Shown here one piece after another: positions 13,453 to 19,995 of a DNA stretch of 19,995 nt. The translations under genes were made by a program, and so were the position numbers. The DNA is from Acidobacteriota bacterium (GTDB lineage: Bacteria; Acidobacteriota; Terriglobia; Terriglobales; Acidobacteriaceae): the NCBI GenBank assembly GCA_021810735.1, contig JAJZIF010000016.1, positions 1-19,995 on the forward strand, read 5' to 3'. How positions within the stretch are numbered: the first letter of the stretch is position 1; the number at the start of each line of letters is the position of its first letter. The notes under the pieces were generated by a model. It had not been told where the DNA came from, searched no databases, and saw only the letters and a program-made list of their open reading frames with translations.

Positions 13453-14847
13453 CTACCTCAGTTCCGGGATCATCCGGATCTCAGGCTTCGGCCGCAGTGT
13501 GATCTTGGGCTGCAACCCAATCGTCTGCCCCGGAACCAGCCGCAGCCGCCACTTCTGCGCCAGCGTTGCCAGCACCAGCACGCCCTCCATCCACGCAAAC
13601 CCCTCGCCGATGCACTGTCTGCCGCCCGCTCCAAAAGGGAAGTAGACGAACTTCGACCGTCCTGCTTTCGCCTCCGGCGTAAACCGCTCCGGGCGGAACT
13701 TGAGCGGCTCCGGCCAGAACTCGGCGTTCCGTTGGATCATGTACTGGCTGAAGAACACATAACTCCCCGCCGGCAGCAGATAGGGCCCCAGCTCGATATC
13801 TTCTGTCGCCTGCCGCCCCATCGCCCACGCCGGCGGATACAGTCGCATCGACTCCGCCAGCACCATCTCCGTGTAACGAAGCTGAGGCAGATCCTCAATC
13901 GTCGGTGTGCGGCCCGCCAGCACGCGATCGAGTTCCTCGTGCATCCGCGCCTCCGCCTCCGGATTCTGCGCCAGCAGGTACCACGTCCACGTCAGCGCCG
14001 TCGCCACGGTTTCGTAGCCGGCCAGAAAGATCGTCAGCACCTCGTCGCGCACCTGCTCATCCGTCATGCCGGAGCGGTCATCCTCATCGTCCCGCGAGCG
14101 CAGTAGCATCGAAAGCAGATCCCCGCGATCCACTCCATCCGCCCGGTGCTCGGCAATGATCCGGTTCACCACCGCGTCCAGCCGCTTCCGCGCCCGGCGA
14201 AAGCGCATCAGCCCAGGAATCGGCCAGTGGAGATAGGCTTCCGCACGGGGCAGCGCCACCAGGAAGTGATAGAGGCCCATGATCGCATTGACCTCATCGT
14301 TGATCTGCCTCACGTCCGCGGTGACGTCCGTGTTCAGCAGCGTCCGCGCCACAATTTGCAGCGCCACCCGCATCATCTCGGCCAGCGCGCCTATCTCCTT
14401 GCCGGACTGCCACTCCTCGCGCATCGCCAGCGCGCGTTCCACCATCACCGCCCCGTAGGCTTGTATGCGTTGCCGATGAAACGCCGGTGCCACGATTCGC
14501 CGTTGCCGCCTGTGAAACTCGCCGTCGCTGGTGATCAACCCATTTCCCAGCAGGATCTTCATCCGCTGCTGCGTCCGCTCTTTAATGAACTTGTCTGCCT
14601 GGGTGATCAGGATCTCCCGGACAAACTCCGGCTCCTGCACCACGAAGACATCACTCGTCGCGATGCGGTAATGTGCCATCGAACCGAATCTCCGCTGCAG
14701 GTACTCAAACAGCTTGATCGGATCGCTGGGGTTGAAGAACTTCCGCGTGATATAGAAGGGCAGATTGAGCTTCAGCCCCGGCGGCAGGCGGTATTTGCCG
14801 CGGGGAACAATGGGGAACTCTTTTCGAGTTTGTATCGTGGTGGCCAT
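13453..14847 (-). CDS. Cytochrome P450
   Basis: P450s are heme-thiolate monooxygenases that need an electron donor. The 464-residue product shows all core elements. HRRQRRIVAPAFH sits in the C-helix region. AGYET at 276-280 is the I-helix oxygen-activation motif. ESMR at 332-335 is the ExxR pair. FRPERF is the meander signature. The heme loop FPFGAGGRQCIG places the ligand at Cys412. ATG 14847 is chosen because AGGAAG lies 7 nt upstream; the frame extends to 14895 without a better start. No ferredoxin or reductase domain is fused and none is encoded nearby, so the redox partner is elsewhere. It lies 31 bp after tmk and 25 bp before holB in the same direction. The substrate is unknown; the sequence looks closer to lipid-type soluble bacterial P450s than to macrolide ones, but this is only an impression. 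Confidence 0.93.
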   Translation of the reverse strand: MATTIQTRKEFPIVPRGKYRLPPGLKLNLPFYITRKFFNPSDPIKLFEYLQRRFGSMAHYRIATSDVFVVQEPEFVREILITQADKFIKERTQQRMKILLGNGLITSDGEFHRRQRRIVAPAFHRQRIQAYGAVMVERALAMREEWQSGKEIGALAEMMRVALQIVARTLLNTDVTADVRQINDEVNAIMGLYHFLVALPRAEAYLHWPIPGLMRFRRARKRLDAVVNRIIAEHRADGVDRGDLLSMLLRSRDDEDDRSGMTDEQVRDEVLTIFLAGYETVATALTWTWYLLAQNPEAEARMHEELDRVLAGRTPTIEDLPQLRYTEMVLAESMRLYPPAWAMGRQATEDIELGPYLLPAGSYVFFSQYMIQRNAEFWPEPLKFRPERFTPEAKAGRSKFVYFPFGAGGRQCIGEGFAWMEGVLVLATLAQKWRLRLVPGQTIGLQPKITLRPKPEIRMIPELR

Positions 14848-14878
14848 GCGATAACTTCCTGAGGCACAGCCCGGGGAA

Positions 14879-15538
14879 TCATGCCCGATGCGCAAGCCTT
14901 GCTTCTACTATGCTTACGATGCGCTCGTGGATTCTCTCAATCTCCTCATCGCTCTCGATTGCGACCACACGCAAAGGTTCCCGGCGCGCAATTTCACAAT
15001 ATTGATCGAAAACCCGGCGGTAAAAACTCTCATCCTCGCTCTCGAATCGTCCCTCGTCCTTCGCAGACTGCGTCACGGCGCGATGATTGCGACGCCGCGC
15101 TCGCTCCAGGGAGCGTCGGAAGTCAGGCAGCAGCAGCAGCGTCAGATCAGGATCCAGCCCGCCGCACATCACTTCGTGCAGTTGCCGCACAATCTCCGAT
15201 CCGAGCTGGCGTCCACCCCCTTGATAGGCCTCGGTGGAATCCGTATAGCGGTCGCAAAGCACAATTTGTCCCGCATCGAGTGCGGGGCGGATGACTTCGG
15301 CGATGGACTGGGCACGGTCTGAGAACATCAGCCCAAGTTCGGCCATCGGCGACAGGGCTTCCGTGCGCGAGTCCAGCAGCAGGGCGCGGATTCGGTCGCC
15401 GATCCGGGTGCCGCCCGGCTGGCGTGTCACGAGGAACGGCTCGCCGCGCGCCTCGAGCCATTGCGCAAGCTTGCGAAGTTGCGTCGACTTGCCCGATCCG
15501 TCCAGCCCTTCAAAGGTAAGGAAAAAACCCTGTGGCAT
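14879..15538 (-). CDS. tmk: Thymidylate kinase
   Basis: This enzyme phosphorylates dTMP to dTDP in the cytoplasm, an essential step of dTTP supply. The 219-residue product has the P-loop EGLDGSGKST at 10-19. TRQPGG at 38-43 is the dTMP-binding loop. The TMPK signature CDRYTDSTEAYQGGGR starts at residue 95. A charged, Arg/Glu-rich lid follows near 145-175. The ATG at 15538 has no Shine-Dalgarno; a TACACT -10-like hexamer ends 6 nt upstream. The gene lies 42 bp after argA and 31 bp before the P450 gene. It could be an extension of the arginine operon or the head of a tmk-P450-holB unit. Confidence 0.96.
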   Translation of the reverse strand: MPQGFFLTFEGLDGSGKSTQLRKLAQWLEARGEPFLVTRQPGGTRIGDRIRALLLDSRTEALSPMAELGLMFSDRAQSIAEVIRPALDAGQIVLCDRYTDSTEAYQGGGRQLGSEIVRQLHEVMCGGLDPDLTLLLLPDFRRSLERARRRNHRAVTQSAKDEGRFESEDESFYRRVFDQYCEIARREPLRVVAIESDEEIERIHERIVSIVEARLAHRA

Positions 15539-15544
15539 GGCCGG

Positions 15545-15550
15545 AGTGTA
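15545..15550 (-). promoter_or_regulatory. -10 element (TACACT) placed for leaderless start of tmk
   Basis: On the minus strand TACACT ends 6 nt before the tmk ATG, inside the 42-bp gap after argA. If active, tmk, the P450 and holB have their own promoter separate from the arginine operon. No -35 was identified. Confidence 0.38.
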
Positions 15551-15580
15551 ACAAAGCCGGAGCCGGCGCGCAGTTTGCCG

Positions 15581-16102
15581 CTACCCTGCGATCTTCACGA
15601 GTTGCTCGGCCTGCAGCCTTGGCCCAAGGATGGAAACCTTCGGCACCTCGCCCCGCGCCATGGCGATTTCATCACACCGGTACAGGCGTGGGCAGTTCTG
15701 GCAGTCCTTGAAGATCTTGTCCGGCAGAGCCGCGCGATCTTCAACCGTCCGGAACCCATAGCGGTAGAAGAAATCCGGAATGCGCGTAAACAGGCAGATG
15801 CAGCCCACGCCATGCTGATCCGCTTCATTCATCAGCGAGAACAACACCTTGCCGCCCACCCCCCGGCTCTTCGCTTCCGGCTTCACCACAATCGACCGCA
15901 CTTCGGCCAGATGCGGCCCATACAGGTGCAGTGCGCCGCAGCCGAGAAATACTCCTGCGTCGCTCTCGGCGACGGTGAAATCCCGCACGTTTTCGCAAAT
16001 CTCCGCGTACGTGCGCCCCAGCAGCGTGCCATCTGGTGACAGGCTGTTCACCAGCTCATAGATGTTCGTTGCGTCCTGAAGGCGGGCCTTACGAATCTGC
16101 AT
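15581..16102 (-). CDS. argA: GNAT-type amino-acid N-acetyltransferase, probable N-acetylglutamate synthase
   Basis: Short GNAT synthases acetylate glutamate from acetyl-CoA, the first step of arginine synthesis. The 173-residue product has the GNAT fold: FTVAE, GCGALH at 54-59, AEVRSIVVKP at 67-76, the acetyl-CoA loop KSRGVGGKV at 78-86, and FFYRYGFRTV. GCGALH with AEVRSI and the YAEICENVRDF helix is characteristic of the stand-alone NAGS-like group rather than of generic acetyltransferases. ATG 16102 lies 14 nt inside the end of argH with GAGG 6 nt upstream, indicating translational coupling. The operon context strongly supports the role. Three cysteines (134, 137 and 143) form a small cluster near the C-terminus. 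Other GNAT functions remain possible. Confidence 0.85.
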   Translation of the reverse strand: MQIRKARLQDATNIYELVNSLSPDGTLLGRTYAEICENVRDFTVAESDAGVFLGCGALHLYGPHLAEVRSIVVKPEAKSRGVGGKVLFSLMNEADQHGVGCICLFTRIPDFFYRYGFRTVEDRAALPDKIFKDCQNCPRLYRCDEIAMARGEVPKVSILGPRLQAEQLVKIAG

Positions 16103-17549
16103 GGCTCACCTCGCTTGCCGCATTCAGGCCCAGATCGGCGCGGCCCCGCACCTCGATCAGTTCGTTGACACGTTCCTGCAGGCCATCGAGCGACGCGCGT
16201 ACCTGTGCTCGCGCTGTTCCACCCAGCACGTCGTGGCAGTCCAGTGTGGCTTCCAGGGTCACGGCTGCAAAAAAGTCTTCGTCAAATTCAGCCCCGAACT
16301 GCCGCAGCTCTTCGAGGGAAAGATCCCCCAGCTCGCAGCCCTTTTCCAGGCAGTACCGTACCGCATTTCCAATCTTTTCATGGGCGGTCCGGAAGGGAAC
16401 TCCCTTGTGCACCAGGTAAGTGGCTGCGGCCATCGCATTCATAAATCCCGTCTTACAGGCCTCCTGCATGCGCTCCGTGCGGAAACGCAACGCATGGGTG
16501 AACTTCGCCAGCAGGTGCAGCATCTGGTGTATCGCAATCGTGGCTTGGAACAGCGGTTCCTGGGTTTCCTGCAGGTCCTTGTTATAAGCCAGCGGCAATC
16601 CCTTCAGTTGCAGCGTCACAGCCTGCGCCGCGCCGTTGATGCGCCCCACCTTACCGCGTACCAGCTCGGTCAGGTCCGGATTCTTCTTCTGCGGCATCGC
16701 GCTCGATCCTGTCGAAAATGCCTCCGGCAGTTCGACAAAGCCGAATTCCGCCGTTGCAAACAGCGTGATCTCTTCCGCAAAGCGGCTCGCATGTAGCGCG
16801 ATGATCGTGAGTGTCTGCAGAAACTCCACGACGAAGTCACGATCGCTCGTAGCGTCCATGCTGTTCGGCGTAGGTCCGGCAAAACCCAGCGCCTGGGCCG
16901 CAATGCTGCGATCCAGCGCCAGCGTCGCGCCCGCTACCGCGCCCGAGCCAAGCGGGCAGTAATTCGCCCGGCGGATGCAGTCTTCCAGCCGCGAAACATC
17001 GCGCAGCAGCATCTCCGCGTAAGCCGTCAGCCAGTGTGCAATCAGCACGGGTTCGGCGCGCTGCAGATGCGTATACGCTGGCATGACCGCCTCCCCGGCA
17101 GCCCTCGCCTTATTCAGAAGTATTTCGGCCCACGTCCCCAGATAGCTTTGCAACATCTGCCCACGCGACCGCACATACAGCCGCAGATCGGTGGCAATCT
17201 GCTCATTACGGCTTCGGCCGGTATGCAGTTTCAGGCCAAGATCCTGAACTGTGGCAACCAGTTGCAACTCCACAAAGTGGTGAATGTCTTCCGCTTGCTG
17301 GTTCGAGGCGACCCACGCCGGTCCGGAATTGTCCGCGGCATGAAAGCGGCTCGCAATCAGGTCCAGCGCATTATGCAGAGCCTCACGCTCGTCCGGCGTT
17401 AGTACGCCGGCGGCTTCCAGCGCCAACGCGTGGGCCTTGCTGGCGGCCACTTCTTCCGGCAGCAACTGCCAGTCGAAGGGCAGGGAACGCTGCCATTGAT
17501 CGAACAACGGGTCGAGTGGCTCGCGAAAGCGGCCGGACCACATCTTCAC
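16089..17549 (-). CDS. argH: Argininosuccinate lyase
   Basis: ArgH splits argininosuccinate into arginine and fumarate, the last step of the pathway, as a cytoplasmic tetramer. The 486-residue product has the fumarase/aspartase superfamily regions: HTGRSRNEQ at 109-117, YTHLQRAEP at 159-167 with catalytic His161, and the flexible signature loop GSSAMPQKKNP at 281-291. The start is GTG 17549: it gives MKMWSGRF, which aligns with the usual MxLWGGRF. It overlaps the argF stop as GTGA and has GAGG 7 nt upstream. ATG 17543 would lose two residues. Its 3' end overlaps argA by 14 nt. The length is slightly over the usual 450-470. Confidence 0.97.
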   Translation of the reverse strand: MKMWSGRFREPLDPLFDQWQRSLPFDWQLLPEEVAASKAHALALEAAGVLTPDEREALHNALDLIASRFHAADNSGPAWVASNQQAEDIHHFVELQLVATVQDLGLKLHTGRSRNEQIATDLRLYVRSRGQMLQSYLGTWAEILLNKARAAGEAVMPAYTHLQRAEPVLIAHWLTAYAEMLLRDVSRLEDCIRRANYCPLGSGAVAGATLALDRSIAAQALGFAGPTPNSMDATSDRDFVVEFLQTLTIIALHASRFAEEITLFATAEFGFVELPEAFSTGSSAMPQKKNPDLTELVRGKVGRINGAAQAVTLQLKGLPLAYNKDLQETQEPLFQATIAIHQMLHLLAKFTHALRFRTERMQEACKTGFMNAMAAATYLVHKGVPFRTAHEKIGNAVRYCLEKGCELGDLSLEELRQFGAEFDEDFFAAVTLEATLDCHDVLGGTARAQVRASLDGLQERVNELIEVRGRADLGLNAASEVSHADS

Positions 17550-18601
17550 TTGAGCGCCTCTTTCCTTGCATCGAGCCGGTGCTGCGATGCTGCCTCTTTT
17601 CCTTTGCCGGCCAGTCCTCCAAGCAGCATCAGCATCAGCGCCTTCTGCGCGTGCATACGGTTTTCCGCTTGGTCGAAGACCACCGATTGCGGCCCGTCCA
17701 GCACCGCATCCGTCACCTCTGCATTGCGATGTGCTGGCAGGCAGTGCATGAACACGGCGTGAGGAGCAGCATGCGCCATGAGTTCCTCATTCACCTGGTA
17801 AGGCTTGAAAATAGGAGCCCGCTTGGTCGCCTCGTGCTCAAAGCCCATGCTGGTGCAGATGTCTGTATACACGGCATCCGTATCCGTTACGGCGGCTACC
17901 GGATCGTTGATCACCGAAATGTTCGAGCCGGTAATATTCCCGATCGATCGCGCCAGGGCCACCAGTTCGGCCTTGGGTGCATAGTTGCGAGGCGTGGCTA
18001 CGGTGACGTGCATCCCCACCTGCGCTGCCGTGAGCATCAGTGAGTGGCAAACGTTGTTCCCATCGCCCACATACGTAAAGTGCATGCCCTTCAGCGAACC
18101 GAAGCGCTCCTGCAGCGTCATGAAATCGGCAAGCGCCTGGCACGGATGCTCCAGATCGCTCAGCGCATTGATCACTGGGATCGATGCGTATTGCGCCATG
18201 TCCGTGATGGTGTCGTGCGCATAAGTGCGCAGCACCAGCACCGAGGCCCAGCGCTCCAGATTATGCGCCATGTCGTACAGCGACTCACGCTCGCCGAGCG
18301 GCGACTGCGTCTGATCCACAAAGATGGCCGAGCCGCCGAGCGTGTTGATCGCCGTTTCAAAGGTCAGCCGCGTGCGCAGCGAGGCCTTCTCAAAAAACAT
18401 CACAAGCTGCTTGGCATCGAGCGCCCAGCGAAAATCGCCGGGATGAGCCTTGACCGTATGCGCAAGGTCCAGAACCGCTGCGATTTCACTCGCCGTGAAG
18501 TCGGCGATGGAGCACAAATCCCGGCCCGCAAGCGACTGAATTGCAGAATCCGGTGCGTTTACGCCGGCTCGTTCCTGGTAAGTAGCTGCTTTGCTAGCCA
18601 A
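17546..18601 (-). CDS. argF: Ornithine carbamoyltransferase
   Basis: This enzyme joins carbamoyl phosphate to ornithine to give citrulline. In the 351-residue product, SLRTR at 74-78 is the carbamoyl phosphate motif and HPCQ at 152-155 is the second ligand site. HCLPAHR at 286-292 is the ornithine loop with catalytic cysteine. About 20 extra residues precede the usual N-terminus. The start is TTG 18601, supported by a perfect AGGAGG at 18607-18612, 5 nt upstream, and overlapping the argD stop by 8 nt. No ATG or GTG lies in frame between this TTG and the first conserved segment. The rare start may damp expression relative to neighbours. N-acetyl or N-succinyl ornithine transcarbamylase is less likely, given the standard HCLPAHR. 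Confidence 0.95.
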   Translation of the reverse strand: MASKAATYQERAGVNAPDSAIQSLAGRDLCSIADFTASEIAAVLDLAHTVKAHPGDFRWALDAKQLVMFFEKASLRTRLTFETAINTLGGSAIFVDQTQSPLGERESLYDMAHNLERWASVLVLRTYAHDTITDMAQYASIPVINALSDLEHPCQALADFMTLQERFGSLKGMHFTYVGDGNNVCHSLMLTAAQVGMHVTVATPRNYAPKAELVALARSIGNITGSNISVINDPVAAVTDTDAVYTDICTSMGFEHEATKRAPIFKPYQVNEELMAHAAPHAVFMHCLPAHRNAEVTDAVLDGPQSVVFDQAENRMHAQKALMLMLLGGLAGKGKEAASQHRLDARKEALK

Positions 18602-19841
18602 CGTGGCCTCCTGTCTGTGTGCGAGCCTCTTCGGCTGCCTGCTCGGTGAAAATATGATCTAAGGCATCGACCGCTGTATCCACGTCGGCCTTGCCCACAA
18701 TAAACGGCGGAAGGAATCGCAGTACCGTTTCATGCGTGCGATTGATGAGGATGCGCTTGCGCATCATCGCTGCCAGTGCTTCCTTTGCCTGCTCCGCTGA
18801 AGAAAGTTCGACGGCGAGCATCAGTCCCATGCCTCGCACATCGACAATGCATTCGTGCTTCGCCGCCAGCCCTGCCAGCCGCTCGCGAAAATATGCACCT
18901 GTCTCTGTTACATGAGACAGAAGGTCTTCGCGTTCAATCGTATCCATCACCGCGATCGCCGCGGCGCATGCCAGCGGCCCGCCGCCAAATGTCGTACCGT
19001 GCATGCCCGGGTGAATCGCATCCGCCGCCGTCTGCTTGCAAAGCAGCACGCCCAGCGGCAGTCCGCCCGCGAGCGGCTTCGCAACCGTCGTGATGTCCGG
19101 CTGGACACCGTAATGCTGATACGCAAACCATTTGCCCGTGCGCCCAAGTCCAGCCTGAATTTCATCGGCAACCAGCAGCGCGCCTGTAGAGCGTGTGAGT
19201 TCTCGTGCAGCGGTCATGAACTCCTGCGAAACCGGACGAATCCCGCCCTCGCCCTGCACCGCTTCCAGCAGAACCGCGCAGACTTCTGTAGAGAACTTCG
19301 CCTTGAGATCCTCTACGTCGTTGAAGCGGACAAACTCCACACCCGGCATCACCGGTTCAAACGGCTCCCGGTATTTTGCCTTGTGAGTCGTTGCCACCGA
19401 GCCCATCGTTCGGCCGTGGAAGCTGTTCTCAAGCGCCAGAAACTTCGTCCCCAGCCTCTTGCCGGCAGCCCGCTGCGCCGCGGCATAAGCGCGCGACACC
19501 TTCAGTGCTGCTTCCCATGCTTCGGTCCCGCTGTTGCAGAAAAATGCTCGGTCCATGCCGCTGGCTTTGGTCAGCCGCTCGGCCAGCGCCGACTGTCCTT
19601 CATGAAAGAACAGATTCGAAATGTGAATCAGCTTCCGGCTCTGCTCCACTATCGCGGATTCCACCACCGGATGCGCATAACCCAGCGCGTTCACTCCGAT
19701 GCCGCTCAGCAGGTCAAGGTAACGGTCCCCGTTCTCGTCAATCAGGTGAACCCCCTCGCCGCCGGTAAACAAAATCGGATAGCGCTCATAGGTTGTGAGT
19801 AACAGCCGTGATTCGGCCGCCTGTACGTCCTTCAAACTCAT
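18594..19841 (-). CDS. argD: Acetylornithine aminotransferase
   Basis: ArgD is a PLP-dependent class III aminotransferase that converts N-acetylglutamate semialdehyde to N-acetylornithine. The 415-residue product shows NSGTEAWEAALK from residue 103, the NSFHGRT segment at 139-145, VADEIQAGLGRTG with Asp226 contacting PLP, and the Schiff-base lysine Lys255 in TTVAKPLAGG. The ATG at 19841 follows the argB stop by 14 nt, with AAAGGAG overlapping that stop codon. The succinyl-transferring paralogue AstC is excluded by context. The AKPLAGG loop differs from the commoner AKGLGGG, but proline at this site occurs in the family. Confidence 0.96.
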   Translation of the reverse strand: MSLKDVQAAESRLLLTTYERYPILFTGGEGVHLIDENGDRYLDLLSGIGVNALGYAHPVVESAIVEQSRKLIHISNLFFHEGQSALAERLTKASGMDRAFFCNSGTEAWEAALKVSRAYAAAQRAAGKRLGTKFLALENSFHGRTMGSVATTHKAKYREPFEPVMPGVEFVRFNDVEDLKAKFSTEVCAVLLEAVQGEGGIRPVSQEFMTAARELTRSTGALLVADEIQAGLGRTGKWFAYQHYGVQPDITTVAKPLAGGLPLGVLLCKQTAADAIHPGMHGTTFGGGPLACAAAIAVMDTIEREDLLSHVTETGAYFRERLAGLAAKHECIVDVRGMGLMLAVELSSAEQAKEALAAMMRKRILINRTHETVLRFLPPFIVGKADVDTAVDALDHIFTEQAAEEARTQTGGHVG

Positions 19842-19855
19842 CGTGGAGTGCTCCT

Positions 19856-19995
19856 TTAGCTCGCCATCACTTCAGTGCCATCGGTCACGCGCGCGCTGCA
19901 AAGATCGGGCAGCACGCCGGCGGCTTCCGCCGGAAGAATTCGGACCCGCTTGACGCCGCTCAGCAGCGCTTCGCGACACGCGCCCAGCTTCGGAA
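19856..19995 (-). CDS. argB: Acetylglutamate kinase, C-terminal fragment (gene continues beyond window)
   Basis: Only the last 45 full codons lie in the window, read on the minus strand and ending with TAA at 19858-19856. PKLGACREALLSGVKRVRI resembles the ArgB segment [GM]xPKxxAC..A...GV.....I, and VTDGTEVM resembles the usual TDxGTxI terminus. Position directly before argD supports the call. ArgB phosphorylates N-acetylglutamate and is the usual arginine feedback target. The N-terminus and active site are not visible. Confidence 0.8.
   Translation of the reverse strand, partial: PKLGACREALLSGVKRVRILPAEAAGVLPDLCSARVTDGTEVMAS

Noticed and set aside
14848..14895. Upstream ATG extension of the P450 to 14895
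   Set aside because: The extra 16 residues are not P450-like and overlap the tmk 3' end. ATG 14847 has AGGAAG 7 nt upstream.
1..19995. CRISPR arrays, tRNA genes, insertion sequences, toxin-antitoxin pairs or phage genes
   Set aside because: None was seen on either strand. The repeats present are short inverted or tandem elements without regular spacers or transposase genes.

Overview
The window is a GC-rich chromosomal segment that looks like an Acidobacteriota genome, probably Terriglobia/Acidobacteriaceae. The inference rests on four gene types: a 1334-residue Oar-type TonB-dependent receptor with an N-terminal carboxypeptidase-regulatory-like domain, a FecR-domain protein with a very Trp-rich middle, a divergent N-terminally extended Hfq-like protein, and an arg cluster ending in a short GNAT-type N-acetylglutamate synthase. 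No tRNA, rRNA, CRISPR array, insertion sequence or phage gene was seen.

Layout. Positions 1-1059 (minus) hold the N-terminal 353 residues of a Tat-motif amidase, cut by the window edge. From 1176 to 11115 everything runs on the plus strand: trmJ (tRNA 2'-O-methylation), the large outer-membrane receptor, a DUF2076-like protein, a small secreted protein, thiG (thiazole synthase), ruvC (Holliday junction resolvase) and the secreted FecR-domain/Trp-rich protein. From 11621 to the right edge everything runs on the minus strand. Read in transcription order this is argB (3' end only), argD, argF, argH, argA (GNAT), tmk, a cytochrome P450, holB and the Hfq-like gene. The two blocks converge on about 505 bases of non-coding DNA (11116-11620).

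How the genes work together. argB-argD-argF-argH-argA form a tightly packed arginine biosynthesis operon. Junctions are 14 nt, then overlaps of 8, 4 and 14 nt. argA makes the first intermediate, argB and argD process acetylated intermediates, argF makes citrulline and argH releases arginine. tmk and holB supply dTTP precursor and the clamp-loader delta-prime subunit; a P450 with its own Shine-Dalgarno sits between them. The plus-strand block mixes housekeeping genes with envelope proteins.

Most unusual points: (1) a roughly 115-nt nested inverted repeat that starts inside the receptor's stop codon; (2) the convergent non-coding zone, with two perfect hairpins, a cluster of TACGA/TCGTA dyads and a 14-bp tandem duplication next to the Hfq-like gene; (3) the Hfq-like protein, which keeps the Sm fold motifs but has lost Phe42 and His57 equivalents; (4) the receptor's eight mature cysteines, arranged in four close pairs; (5) a P450 lodged between tmk and holB. 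None proves a new system. The strongest candidate for something undescribed is an RNA-level element in the convergent zone or at the receptor 3' end.
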